Assembly: GCA_031411695.1 (NCBI GenBank) | Contig: JANOBO010000284.1 | Coordinates: forward strand, 1 to 22,375 | Origin: JAIBCL01 sp031411695 | GTDB taxonomy: Bacteria > Verrucomicrobiota > Verrucomicrobiia > Verrucomicrobiales > Verrucomicrobiaceae | Direction: 5' to 3' | DNA length: 22,375 nt | Shown here: positions 9,979-18,391 of the stretch, piece by piece | How the letters are laid out: every line of letters begins with the position of its first letter | Numbering within the stretch: the first letter of the stretch is position 1 | Made by a program: the position numbers and the translations under genes | Notes under the pieces: generated by a model | Databases searched by the model: none | Seen by the model: only the letters and a program-made list of their open reading frames with translations | What the model was told of the DNA's origin: nothing

Positions 9979-11340
9979 TCAGGCCAGCAGCTCCTTCGGA
10001 ACCGTTCCAGCAACATTCGTGAGACGGTAATCACGCCCGGCATATCGGTATGTCAGGCGCTCGTGATCCACCCCGAGCAGGCGCAGGATCGTGGCGTGGA
10101 CGTCATTCACATGCATCGGATTCTCCGCAGCCTTGAAGCCGAACTCATCGCTCTCACCGTACGCGATGCCACCCTTCACTCCGCCACCGGCCATGAACAT
10201 GCAGAAACCGTGCGGGTTGTGATCGCGGCCGCTGCCGTTCTCACTCACCGGAGTGCGGCCGAACTCTCCGCCCCAAACAATGAGCGTCTCGTCGAGAAGC
10301 CCTCGCTGCTTGAGGTCACCGATCAGCGCGGCGATCGGCCTGTCGATGTCGAGCGCCAGCTTCCTCGTCGTGGCGTCGTGGTTCGAGTGCGTGTCCCAAG
10401 GCTGGCCGTTGCCATAATAGAGCTGCACAAAGCGGACGCCGCGCTCACACAACCGGCGTGCGAGCAGGCATCCGTTTGAAAAATGGCCCGTGCCATACAG
10501 CTCACGTATGTTTTGCGGCTCCTTGTTCAAATCAAACGCATCGGTGGCGGAGCGCTGCATGCGGTAGGCCGTCTCCATCGCCTCGATGCGGCCCTGCAAA
10601 GCATGATCGATGCCTCCGCGGGTGGCGAGGTGCTCGCGGTTCATCTCGCCCATCAAGTCCAGCAGGCGGCGCTGATCCGACGGCTGTATCCGCGGATTGT
10701 GCAGCCACGGGATCATCTGCTCGGGCTCAAGCTTCGAGTGATTGATGTAAACCCCTTGATGCTGCGCCGGCAGGAACGCGCTGCTCCATAGGATGCTGAA
10801 GCGCACCGGACGCCCCGGACACAAGACGACGAAGGCCGGCAGATTTTGATTCTCGCTGCCAAGGCCGTAGGACAGCCACGAGCCCATGCTCGGCACGCGC
10901 TCGGTCATCGTGCCGTTGTTCATCAGCAGCAGAGCCGGACCGTGATTCGGGTTGTCGGTGTGGCACGACTTCAGGATGCAAAGGTCATCCGCGTGCCGCG
11001 CCAGGTGTGGCAGCAGATCGCTGACCGGGAGCCCGCTCCGCCCATGCCGCGTGAAGGTGGCGGGCGTGGCGAGCAACCCACCCGTCGGGCGTTCCGTGCG
11101 CAAGTCCGCGCCCTGCGGTCGCTGTCCGGCATATTTGATGAGCGCCGGTTTCGGATCAAAAAAATCGGGTCCGAACGGTCCGCCGTTCATGAACAAATGA
11201 ATCACCCGCTTCGCACGAGGCGCGAAATGCAAAACGGGATTCTTGTCTGCCGCCTGCAACGCCGAGGCTAGTCCGAGCGCGCCAAGCCCCCCGCCCATGC
11301 GGGTGAGCGCCTGGCGGCGATTGATGAAGGGCGGCGTCAT
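9979..11340 (-). CDS. DUF1501 family protein with Tat-type signal
   Basis: A 453-residue DUF1501 protein, a family with an alkaline-phosphatase/sulfatase-like fold that is greatly expanded in Planctomycetes and Verrucomicrobia; the catalysed reaction is not established. A twin-arginine leader starts at residue 8 (RR in INRRQALTRMGGGLGALGLASALQA). Family signatures are AKRVIHLFMNGGP followed by DFFDPKP, SCHTDNPNHGPA, QPWDTHSN, and IVWGGEFGRTPVSENGSGRDHNP with the conserved Asp-His pair near the C-terminus. The ATG at 11340 is chosen; a GTG two codons upstream (11346) is also possible. DUF1501 genes are usually next to a DUF1549/DUF1553 cytochrome-like partner, and none is present within this window. 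No promoter was evident in the 137 bases upstream. Confidence 0.93.
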   Translation of the reverse strand: MTPPFINRRQALTRMGGGLGALGLASALQAADKNPVLHFAPRAKRVIHLFMNGGPFGPDFFDPKPALIKYAGQRPQGADLRTERPTGGLLATPATFTRHGRSGLPVSDLLPHLARHADDLCILKSCHTDNPNHGPALLLMNNGTMTERVPSMGSWLSYGLGSENQNLPAFVVLCPGRPVRFSILWSSAFLPAQHQGVYINHSKLEPEQMIPWLHNPRIQPSDQRRLLDLMGEMNREHLATRGGIDHALQGRIEAMETAYRMQRSATDAFDLNKEPQNIRELYGTGHFSNGCLLARRLCERGVRFVQLYYGNGQPWDTHSNHDATTRKLALDIDRPIAALIGDLKQRGLLDETLIVWGGEFGRTPVSENGSGRDHNPHGFCMFMAGGGVKGGIAYGESDEFGFKAAENPMHVNDVHATILRLLGVDHERLTYRYAGRDYRLTNVAGTVPKELLA

Positions 11341-11483
11341 TTCCACGGCGAGAACATACGCGGTCGCCTTGCACAGCCTTGCCCCTGATCGCGAGCTGTG
11401 CGGCCGCGCGATTCCGGTTCACAGCTTCAGCCGACGGGCAGCGCCATAACCCTCCCGAAAAGCCAGCCCGGCGGGCGGGCAAA

Positions 11484-11573
11484 TCACAGACCCCCTGCCC
11501 CGCCGGTCTTGGTCAGGATGTTGAAGACGAGCGTGGCGACCGAAAGAAGAAATACTGCCCAGGCGAAGATCAT
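11484..11573 (-). CDS. Very small single-span membrane peptide (29 aa)
   Basis: A 29-residue open frame reading MIFAWAVFLLSVATLVFNI in its first part, a single strongly hydrophobic segment, then a short polar Gly-rich tail (LTKTGGAGGL). It begins 40 bases after the stop of the Pro/Ala-rich membrane protein on the same strand, so it would be on the same message. There is no Shine-Dalgarno sequence, as for most genes here. Support comes only from hydrophobic composition, position and a clean start and stop; conservation would decide whether it is real. Confidence 0.45.
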   Translation of the reverse strand: MIFAWAVFLLSVATLVFNILTKTGGAGGL

Positions 11574-11613
11574 GATGTGAGGGGGTGAGTTGGGTTGAAG
11601 AAACGAAGGGCGA

Positions 11614-12474
11614 CTATTCTGGAATCGCCGGCAGCACTTCCTTGAACTTGTTCGTCCACTGGTGCGTGGCCGGATTGTAGCTCTCCCACGAGACTTTTTC
11701 GTCCGCAGGCACCATGAAGGAGGAAACTTCACCTTGGTGCGCGGACATCACCTTGTCGGAACCGACCATCTGGATCACCAGCAACACAACGGCTGCGACG
11801 AGACAGAGAACGGACATGCCCACGAGGCCAGCCTCGGGATCTTTTTCGTCCTCATAAAACTGCTGTGAGTCTGCGGCGGCCGACCGCTTGATCGGCGCGC
11901 TGGGCGGGGGAGCCATCGCAGCGCGCGCCATCGGCTGGGTCTGCTGCAATTTGACGGTGGCCTTCGGCAGGGAACTGGTGGCGCTGCCAGCCATCGGACC
12001 GGTGCCCGCTCCGGGTGCAGCGGCACGCGGTCCGGTGGGCGCTTTCGAAAGAGGCGCGGTCATCGCACCCGTCTCCGTCTTTGCGGCGGGCGGTGCCGCC
12101 GGACGCGGTGCCGTGGGCGCACCCGGAACGACAGGCCGCGGGGCCACGGGTGGTCCCGGAGGACGCGCGACACCAGACGGGGCCGATGGTGCCGGCGGAA
12201 GTGTTACGGGAGCGGTGGATGCCTTTGGCGCTGGCGGTGGAAGCGGCGCGGACGGAAGCTGGATCGGCGCGGTGGCGCGGCGCGCGGTGGGCGGCATGAT
12301 GGAACTCGTCGCCGCATTGGGGCCGCTTCCCGCTGAGGGTGAGATCGGTGCCGTGGCTTCCCTCGGCTGGGTGACACCTGCTCCTGGACGCGCGCGCAGT
12401 GTGATGCGGACGGTTTCCTTTTTCAAAGGGACGGATGATGTCTTCGGCGTGGACGGATTCTCGGGCTCGCTCAT
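11614..12474 (-). CDS. Pro/Ala-rich protein with one transmembrane segment, unknown function
   Basis: A 286-residue protein. The N-terminal segment (about 1-35) is polar and contains KKETVRITLRARP, a stretch I associate, from memory and unconfirmed, with similar uncharacterised verrucomicrobial membrane proteins. Residues about 36-200 are a low-complexity Pro/Ala/Thr/Gly linker. A charged piece (QQFYEDEKDPEAG) precedes a single membrane span (about 219-240, VGMSVLCLVAAVVLLVIQMV), followed by about 45 residues that would lie outside the cytoplasm (ending EVLPAIPE). The topology suggests a long flexible cytoplasmic arm on a membrane anchor. The ATG at 12474 is chosen because it sits 22 bases after the predicted transcription start of a good promoter; an upstream in-frame start (12489) would leave almost no leader. 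Function unknown. Confidence 0.8.
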   Translation of the reverse strand: MSEPENPSTPKTSSVPLKKETVRITLRARPGAGVTQPREATAPISPSAGSGPNAATSSIMPPTARRATAPIQLPSAPLPPPAPKASTAPVTLPPAPSAPSGVARPPGPPVAPRPVVPGAPTAPRPAAPPAAKTETGAMTAPLSKAPTGPRAAAPGAGTGPMAGSATSSLPKATVKLQQTQPMARAAMAPPPSAPIKRSAAADSQQFYEDEKDPEAGLVGMSVLCLVAAVVLLVIQMVGSDKVMSAHQGEVSSFMVPADEKVSWESYNPATHQWTNKFKEVLPAIPE

Positions 12475-12502
12475 GGTGGATAAAATCAAAAAATTAAGCC
12501 CC

Positions 12503-12532
12503 TATTTAGCGAGCCGGGCTACTTTTAGTCAA
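12503..12532 (-). promoter_or_regulatory. Sigma70-type promoter for the Pro/Ala-rich membrane protein
   Basis: Read on the minus strand: TTGACT (12532-12527), an 18-base spacer, and TAAATA (12508-12503). The predicted transcription start is near 12496, about 22 bases before the ATG. The leader is AT-rich, unlike the surrounding GC-rich sequence. This is the best promoter match in the window. Confidence 0.6.
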
Positions 12533-12565
12533 TACCTTTCTCCGACGCGCGCAGATTCATTTCAC

Positions 12566-12594
12566 ACGCCGCCCGGCACGACGGTGCGCGGCGT
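12566..12594 (-). terminator. Strong hairpin at the end of the SGNH-ABC-RsmA-GYF operon
   Basis: ACGCCGC (12566-12572) pairs with GCGGCGT (12588-12594), and inside it GCAC pairs with GTGC around a GACG loop, leaving a 3-base bulge: 11 base pairs in all, nearly all GC. The outer arm overlaps the stop codon of the GYF-like gene. On the minus strand it is followed by AT-leaning sequence rather than a clear T-run, so it may work as a terminator or as a 3'-end stabiliser. Confidence 0.45.
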
Positions 12595-12878
12595 CAGTAG
12601 TCGGCTGGATTCTCCGCGCGCGCGGCCGGCTTCCTGACGAGACGGCGCCTCGGCGGCATCCATGTGGGCACGTTCCGCGGTTTTGGCTGGGGGCCGCGGT
12701 GGCGCATGGTCCAGCCACGGCGCCACTCCATCATCGGCACCCATCGGTCCGAACCCGCCTCCCGCGCAAAATCAGATGGAGTGAATACGGCCCGTTCACA
12801 GAGGCCGATCACCTCAAACGGGGCAAACGGACCGAACTCAACATGGTAGCGGCTGATGAAAATCTGGACCTGCTTCAT
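12594..12878 (-). CDS. Small GYF_2-like domain protein
   Basis: A 94-residue protein. Residues about 1-50 match the pattern of bacterial GYF_2-type domains: an opening strand (QIFISRYHVEFGPF) with the Gly-Pro-Phe core, a short helix (APFEVIGLCERAVF), then SDRWVPMMEW ending in the typical Trp. Such domains are thought to bind Pro-rich peptides. The C-terminal half is strongly basic and Pro-rich (RHRGPQPKPRNVP, PPRRRLVRKPAAR), which suggests nucleic-acid or acidic-surface contact. The ATG at 12878 is chosen because the domain starts there; upstream residues in the same frame overlap the NUDIX gene and lack domain sequence. It lies 37 bases after the rsmA-NUDIX stop and is the last gene before the hairpin. 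Exact role unknown. Confidence 0.65.
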   Translation of the reverse strand: MKQVQIFISRYHVEFGPFAPFEVIGLCERAVFTPSDFAREAGSDRWVPMMEWRRGWTMRHRGPQPKPRNVPTWMPPRRRLVRKPAARAENPADY

Positions 12879-12915
12879 GGCCCTAGGCAGAGCAGGCCCC
12901 GCGCCAGCTTCACGC

Positions 12916-14232
12916 TCAAATCGCGCGCATCCGCCAAGCGTGCCAGCACTGGATAAAGCCGCTGGCAAAATCCGCTGGGCGCGCCGAAATCCAATCATCC
13001 ACCATCTCTGGGCTGAACCATTCACCGATCTCGATCTCATCCGGGGCAAATCTCATCGGGCCGTTGTGGTCGGTGGTGTGCAGCTCGACGAATTCCCAGC
13101 CTGTGCGCTCGGTGGCTGGCACCTCGGCGGCCTTGCTTGTCGATGCGACTTGGATGCCGAGTTCCTCCTGGATCTCGCGCAAGGCACAAGCCGCATACGA
13201 TTCACTGACGTCCAGGTGGCCGGCCGCGCTGCTGTCCCACACGAGCGGATGCACATCCTTCAGATGGCTGCGCTTTTGCAAATAGACGTCCCCGCGTTTG
13301 TTGAAGACGAAGACATGCACGGCGCGGTGCAGCAGCCCTTTGGCGTGTACCTCTCCACGCGGCTTCTGGCCGATGACTTCATTGCGCTCGTTCACCACGT
13401 CGAACATCTCCGTGGCCTTTTGTCCGCGATCCGTCTCGTGCCGCTGCTCATACCAGCGGGCGACAGCGACCCATTGCTCGAGAGACAGCTCCTCCGCGCG
13501 CACGGTTGAAGGCACTCCGAGTTTCTCCACCAGCGCGCTCCATCCGCCCGGGGCCTCGGGCATGAGGTTCTTCATCTGCTTCCGACGCTGGGAAAAGCCG
13601 ATGCGCACCAGCTTGTCGAACCACGCGCGATCGAACACCGGCAGCGACCCCGGCATGCGCGGCGTGAGCAGGATGACTGCGGAGTCCACCTTGGGTCGCG
13701 GCTTGAAAACATCCGGCGGCACCACGCGCAGCAGTTTCACATCCCAATCCTTTTGCACGATCAGCGAGAGGCCGCCATAGGCATCGTCCCCGCACCTTGC
13801 GCTGAGGCGGTCGCACACTTCTTTCTGCAGCATAAACACGGCGCGTGTGACCGGCGTCGGCTGCGTGAGCACGCGCTTCATGATCTCGCCGCCCATGGAG
13901 TACGGCAGATTCCCGATCACGCGCACGCCGCCGTCGAGATAAAAAGGCCGCAGGTCCATGCGCGAGGCATCGTCATGCACGAGCCGCACATCCTCGCCGC
14001 CGGCAAATTTCTCCGTCAGCGCAGCCGCGAGCTGCGTGTCTTTTTCCACGAGGATCAGGCGTCGCGGCCGGCCGACGAGATGCTCCGTCAGCGCGCCGAG
14101 ACCTGGGCCGATCTCCATCAGCACATCTGCGTCATCCGGCCCGATTTGATCGGCGATCCAGCGCGCGAGGGTCGCATCGCAAAGGAAGTTTTGTCCGAGG
14201 CTTTTCTTCGGCTGGTGTCTGACGGGCTGCAT
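12916..14232 (-). CDS. rsmA: 16S rRNA dimethyladenosine transferase RsmA (KsgA) fused to a NUDIX hydrolase domain
   Basis: One uninterrupted 438-residue frame encoding two enzymes. Residues 1-262 are RsmA, which dimethylates two adjacent adenines near the 3' end of 16S rRNA during small-subunit assembly: KKSLGQNFL (9-17), SAM-binding EIGPGLG (40-46), VEKD (62-65), catalytic NLPY (108-111), MLQKEVCDRL (134-143), VFKPRPKVDSAVI (175-187) and GFSQRRKQMKNL (212-223). Residues about 275-438 are a NUDIX domain. Its box G-x5-E-x7-R-E-x2-E-E-x-G-I is complete at 338-360, so it should bind divalent metal and hydrolyse a nucleoside-diphosphate-type substrate. The lead-in FDVVNERNEVIG plus HRAVHVFVFNKRG resembles the YfcD/isopentenyl-diphosphate-isomerase-like NUDIX branch; the substrate is unknown. 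The ABC gene is 51 bases upstream, in the same operon. Confidence 0.95.
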   Translation of the reverse strand: MQPVRHQPKKSLGQNFLCDATLARWIADQIGPDDADVLMEIGPGLGALTEHLVGRPRRLILVEKDTQLAAALTEKFAGGEDVRLVHDDASRMDLRPFYLDGGVRVIGNLPYSMGGEIMKRVLTQPTPVTRAVFMLQKEVCDRLSARCGDDAYGGLSLIVQKDWDVKLLRVVPPDVFKPRPKVDSAVILLTPRMPGSLPVFDRAWFDKLVRIGFSQRRKQMKNLMPEAPGGWSALVEKLGVPSTVRAEELSLEQWVAVARWYEQRHETDRGQKATEMFDVVNERNEVIGQKPRGEVHAKGLLHRAVHVFVFNKRGDVYLQKRSHLKDVHPLVWDSSAAGHLDVSESYAACALREIQEELGIQVASTSKAAEVPATERTGWEFVELHTTDHNGPMRFAPDEIEIGEWFSPEMVDDWISARPADFASGFIQCWHAWRMRAI

Positions 14233-14283
14233 CGCGAGATCGTAATCGGTGGGATCGGATGATGCCCCTTTGCAAGACGTGCC

Positions 14284-16068
14284 TTACTCGAGCTGCAGCT
14301 TGGCCAGCGTGGCGTAGAGGCTGTGCTCGTTGGCCACGAGTTCATCGTGTGTGCCGCGCTCGATGATGGTGCCGGCGGAGAGGACGAGGATCTGGTCCGC
14401 GCGGCGCACGGTGCTCAGGCGATGCGCGATGATGATGCTCGTGCGGTTCTGCATCAGCTTGTCCAGCGCATCCTGCACGAGACGCTCGCTCTCGGCGTCG
14501 AGGCTGCTCGTCGCCTCATCGAGGATCAAGATCGCAGGGTCCGCGAGGATCGCGCGCGCGATGGCTATGCGCTGGCGCTGTCCGCCGGACAATTGCGCGC
14601 CGCGCTCACCGACGAGCGTGTCGTAGCCATCGGGCAGCGTGGTTATGAACTGCTCCGCATTCGCCTGCCGCGCCGCGCGCGTTATCTCCTCCTCGCTCGC
14701 GCCGGGCCGGCCGTACTCGATGTTCTCGCGGATGGTGCCGCCAAAGAGCAGCACTTCCTGCGGCACGAGCGCGAGATTCTTCCGCAGCGCGGAGAGCGGC
14801 ATGTCGCGCGCCGGTTTTCCATCGACGAGGATTTCTCCCGCGCTCGGATCGTAGAAACGGAAGAGCAACGACACCACCGTGCTCTTCCCAGCTCCGCTCG
14901 GTCCGACGAGCGCGATGCGCTGCCCAGCCGCTGCCGTGAACGAGAAATCCTGCAGCACGATCGCATCCGGCCGCGAGGGGTAGGTGAACTTCACGGCGCG
15001 CATCTCGAGTTCTCCTCGGATGCGCTCGCACGTCGCCGCTGGCGCGGGCTCCATTTCTTCAGCGAGGATCTCCCGCACACGGTCTGTGGCTCCGAGCGCG
15101 CGCTGAAGCTGCGTGACGAGCTCGCCGAATGTCATCACCGAGGCGCCCACAAGACCGCTGAAACCGCCGAACTTCAGCAGCATGGCGTGGTTGATCTCCC
15201 CTGCGTGAACCATGCGTGCCGCATACCAGATGACCATCGTCAGCGCCGTGCTGAACGAGAAAATGATGAAGGCCACAAACGTCGCGCGCGGGAGCGCGGC
15301 GTGAATCGCCGTGCTCAGAAAGCGGTCGATGTTTCGCTGATAGCGGCCCAGCTCGTAGTGCTCATTTGCAAAAGCCTTCACACTCACAATGGACTGGAGG
15401 CCTTCCTCGACGACCACCTGTGAGGCCGCCAGATCGTCTTGCGCGCGCCGGGTCAGCTTGCGGATGCGGGACCCGAAGATGGCGATGAGCACGATGACGA
15501 CCGGGATGCAGGCAAGCATGAAAAGCGAGAGCTTCACCGAAACGTAGAACACCGTGACGACGCTAAGCACGAGCATCACGGAGTGCCGGATGAGCTGGGG
15601 AATCGTGGACACGAGAGTCTCGCGCAATGTATCGACATCATTGGACAGTCGCGAAGCCAGCTCGCCGATGCGGTGCCGGTTCAGCGTGCCCATCGGCAGA
15701 CGAATGATGCGGCTGAACAGGTCGCGGCGCAGCGTGGCCAGCGCCCGCTCCGACACCCGCGCGAAAAGCCAGATGCGCCAGAAGGCCAGCACGGCGAGCA
15801 CGGCCGCCACCTGGATCACCTTGATGGTGGTCCGGTTCGAGTCTTCGAGCATGTTTGCGCCGTCGGTGCCGTTCAAGACCCGCCCCACAAACTCGAAGAG
15901 GAGATTGAAGAACCAAAACGTCATCGCCCCGGACACCGCGAGGGCCAGGAGGGCGGCGATGAAGACCACCTTGTGCGGCCGCAGATACGCGAGAAAAAAC
16001 TTCGTCCCCTGCCATGCGTCGCGGTCCCACAGTTTGCGGCCGGCGCGCTCTTCGGTTGTCTTTGCCAT
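14284..16068 (-). CDS. ABC exporter, MsbA/lipid A-type half transporter
   Basis: A 594-residue half transporter with fused membrane and ATPase domains, expected to work as a homodimer in the inner membrane. The membrane domain (about 30-320) has six hydrophobic segments. The ATPase domain (about 350-590) has Walker A GPSGAGKST (389-397), Q-loop in LVPQEVLLF (434-442), signature LSGGQRQR (493-500), Walker B ILILDEA (513-519) and switch His549 in IIIAHRLST, all intact. By similarity it belongs with MsbA-like lipid or multidrug exporters; the substrate cannot be told from sequence, so I give no gene symbol. It starts 22 bases after the SGNH hydrolase stop and is followed by rsmA, so it is likely co-transcribed with both. 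Confidence 0.95.
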   Translation of the reverse strand: MAKTTEERAGRKLWDRDAWQGTKFFLAYLRPHKVVFIAALLALAVSGAMTFWFFNLLFEFVGRVLNGTDGANMLEDSNRTTIKVIQVAAVLAVLAFWRIWLFARVSERALATLRRDLFSRIIRLPMGTLNRHRIGELASRLSNDVDTLRETLVSTIPQLIRHSVMLVLSVVTVFYVSVKLSLFMLACIPVVIVLIAIFGSRIRKLTRRAQDDLAASQVVVEEGLQSIVSVKAFANEHYELGRYQRNIDRFLSTAIHAALPRATFVAFIIFSFSTALTMVIWYAARMVHAGEINHAMLLKFGGFSGLVGASVMTFGELVTQLQRALGATDRVREILAEEMEPAPAATCERIRGELEMRAVKFTYPSRPDAIVLQDFSFTAAAGQRIALVGPSGAGKSTVVSLLFRFYDPSAGEILVDGKPARDMPLSALRKNLALVPQEVLLFGGTIRENIEYGRPGASEEEITRAARQANAEQFITTLPDGYDTLVGERGAQLSGGQRQRIAIARAILADPAILILDEATSSLDAESERLVQDALDKLMQNRTSIIIAHRLSTVRRADQILVLSAGTIIERGTHDELVANEHSLYATLAKLQLE

Positions 16069-16090
16069 GATGGATCGTCGTCTGCTTGGC

Positions 16091-18391
16091 TCAGAACGGA
16101 TTCACCGTCCAGCGCGCCGTGGGTTTGGTTGTCAATTCCAGCACGGCGAGGCCTTCCGCGTCATCGGGGTGACGACCGTTTGCGACGAGGGAAAAATGAA
16201 GCTCAGCGGGGAAGTCGCCCTTCGGCGCGGCATCACGCGGCCCCTTCCAGAAGGCGACATTCGTGCGGATGCCGAGCTGGCTGTTGCCATTGCCGATGGC
16301 CCACTCGTGCAAGTACAGGTAGGTGCGCGGCAAGGTCACGGTGAGGCGCCGGCCGCCGATCCTGGAGCTGCCAAGCTGGCTGCGGATGAACTTCGGATCA
16401 TACGTCGCCGCATAACCGGTGCCGAACACCCACGGCGGCGGGCTTTCAAAGGGATACGTGCCGTCGGCCGCGCTGCCACGGAGGCGGAGGGAATCCACCG
16501 AGCCAAAGCCGAGCCTCTTGCCATACGACCGCGCATCCAGGCCGAGCTCGAACTCAAACGCGCCGGCTCCCTCGCCGGGTTCCTCCAGATTGAAGCCGCT
16601 CATTTCAAAGGTGAGGTAGAGCGCGTTCGCATCCGCATCCGCCCTCAGGCTCACGCCCTGCGCGCCGATCGAGTTTGCGGGTGCCTTTGCCGGATCTGAC
16701 AAAGGTGTGAGGACGACGGCCTCCTTCAGCCCGATGTTCCGCGACACTTCGACCTCGCGGTCAAACCGCAACGTGACACCCGCCGCAGAAATCTCGAGGG
16801 CGACGGGACCCGTCTGCCGCCAGGGGTCAGACGCCTGAGGAAGCGCAAAGGACAGCTCCAACGCTTTCTTTTCGCCCGCCGCCAGGCTGAAGTCACCGTT
16901 CTTTTTCTGACCCTGCCATTCGGCTGACCATGAGCCTTTCAGCGCGGCGCCGCTGGTGTTGAAAAGTACATTCTCCAGCGCGAACGCCTTCTCCTGGTTG
17001 AACATTGTGGCGAGCTTCAGCAACCATGTGAACGGCCGGATCTCAGCGCGCACGTCGGCGATCCGTGTGATGCCTGCACCGCTGATGAGCGCGGGCAGCC
17101 GCAGGGTCGGCTCGTGGCTCGGCAGGCCGCCCGTGATGGCGGGACGCCTCGCATAGGAAGCCAGCACCTCCTTGCTCTCACCCGGTTTCAACGTCACCTG
17201 CGGGGACGCATCCATCGGCTTCCATTCCCGCACGACGAGCGGCAGCACGGACAAGACGGCGTCCTTTTGGGAGTCATTGCGAAGGTTGTACCGCAGTGTG
17301 AATTTGTCCGCGGACTCAAAGGTCGCCGTCCCGATGGTGGCGGACCACGGCGAGGCTTCCGTCCCACGCGTCAGCGCGGTGAAGATGCGATTTCCGAGAA
17401 TGCCGTGCATCTCGGCGGAGGGATGCGTGAAGTCCGTCGTGCCCGCCTCTCCGAAGAACCGGCGGTATTGCTTCACGATCTGATCGAATACCGTCGCGGG
17501 CTCCATGACGGATTCTCCCACAGAGACGAGCGCCGCGAGATCTCCCAGATCGACGAATAACACACCGCTGTCAGCAGCTATCTCGCGCATCGTGTCAGCG
17601 TAGGCGCGCGTGAGTCCCAGACTCTCCTCCGCCGGATCGTCAATGGTGAGCGTGGGGCCGAGCAGGATCAGCTCGGCTCCTCGGGCGCGCACGGTTTCGA
17701 TCACTTCCTGGAGGGCCCGCGCGTATGTCGCCGGGTTCAATGCAGCGGCCGCGTCATTGATGCCGAAGCTCACGGTCACAAGATCGGGCGGGTTCTCAAA
17801 ACCGTACGTCGTGAGCATCTGTGTGGCATTGATCATGAGGCTGCCTTCACGCCCCAGCGTGCGCAGTGAAATCTCCGGCCCGAGCTGTGCCACTGCCGGC
17901 TTCGCCGACGACTTTGCGGGCTTCGGTGTTCCAGTGCGGATCAGACGCACACCGCCCGTGTAATAGAACTGCGTGGCAAACTCATTCGCTAGAACGGCCG
18001 CATAGCTCTTCTCCGCGTCTTCTTCCGCGCCTTTCTTGACCGCAAGTTCGAGGACGGAATCGCCAATCGAAACGATGTGGAAGTGCTCCCGTTTCGTCAG
18101 CTTTGCAAAAGCCTTGGGCAGGTACTTCTTGAATCGTTCCTCCTGGTCCGCAGTCAGGTCGAAAGAGTCCCGCTGCGGCATCACGGTCGATCTGGGATCT
18201 TCACCGATCTCCGCCGCCACCTTACGGGCACGCGGCGCCGGAGTTTTCGCCGCAGCTTTCGCATCTGGCTTCGCGGGCTCTCCCGAACGGACAGCGGAAG
18301 GTTTGGCCGGTTGCGCAAAGGCTCCCGCCACCAACCCCAGCATCGTTCCAGCCACGCAGAAGCCCGGCCAGTTGAAATTCGTATTCCGCAT
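16091..18391 (-). CDS. Secreted SGNH/GDSL hydrolase with large C-terminal beta-rich region
   Basis: A 766-residue protein. A Sec signal peptide spans residues 1-27 (hydrophobic core about 10-24, cleavage near AFAQ), followed by an Ala/Lys/Pro-rich linker to about residue 60. The SGNH domain (about 100-345) shows block I VSIGDS with nucleophile Ser112, a block II-like Gly (GREGS, about 181), block III SFGIND with Asn212, and block V DFTHPS with Asp320 and His323. It is therefore probably an active esterase or acyl-hydrolase on an extracellular or periplasmic polymer. Residues about 350-766 are beta-rich. The last 180 or so (NALYLTFEMSGFNLEEPGEG onward) recall a CBM9-like or DOMON-like sandwich, which is an inference only. 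The ATG at 18391 was chosen to expose the signal peptide; an in-frame start at 18424 is possible. First gene of the operon. Confidence 0.87.
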   Translation of the reverse strand: MRNTNFNWPGFCVAGTMLGLVAGAFAQPAKPSAVRSGEPAKPDAKAAAKTPAPRARKVAAEIGEDPRSTVMPQRDSFDLTADQEERFKKYLPKAFAKLTKREHFHIVSIGDSVLELAVKKGAEEDAEKSYAAVLANEFATQFYYTGGVRLIRTGTPKPAKSSAKPAVAQLGPEISLRTLGREGSLMINATQMLTTYGFENPPDLVTVSFGINDAAAALNPATYARALQEVIETVRARGAELILLGPTLTIDDPAEESLGLTRAYADTMREIAADSGVLFVDLGDLAALVSVGESVMEPATVFDQIVKQYRRFFGEAGTTDFTHPSAEMHGILGNRIFTALTRGTEASPWSATIGTATFESADKFTLRYNLRNDSQKDAVLSVLPLVVREWKPMDASPQVTLKPGESKEVLASYARRPAITGGLPSHEPTLRLPALISGAGITRIADVRAEIRPFTWLLKLATMFNQEKAFALENVLFNTSGAALKGSWSAEWQGQKKNGDFSLAAGEKKALELSFALPQASDPWRQTGPVALEISAAGVTLRFDREVEVSRNIGLKEAVVLTPLSDPAKAPANSIGAQGVSLRADADANALYLTFEMSGFNLEEPGEGAGAFEFELGLDARSYGKRLGFGSVDSLRLRGSAADGTYPFESPPPWVFGTGYAATYDPKFIRSQLGSSRIGGRRLTVTLPRTYLYLHEWAIGNGNSQLGIRTNVAFWKGPRDAAPKGDFPAELHFSLVANGRHPDDAEGLAVLELTTKPTARWTVNPF

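Noticed and set aside
11888..12637. Gly/Ala-rich plus-strand frame of 249 codons
   Set aside because: It is the complement of the Pro/Ala-rich membrane protein; Pro/Ala codons read backwards give Gly/Arg/Ala repeats.
15439..16699. Long plus-strand frames opposite the ABC exporter and SGNH gene
   Set aside because: Their translations are His/Arg-rich without domains, while the minus strand has all ABC and SGNH motifs.
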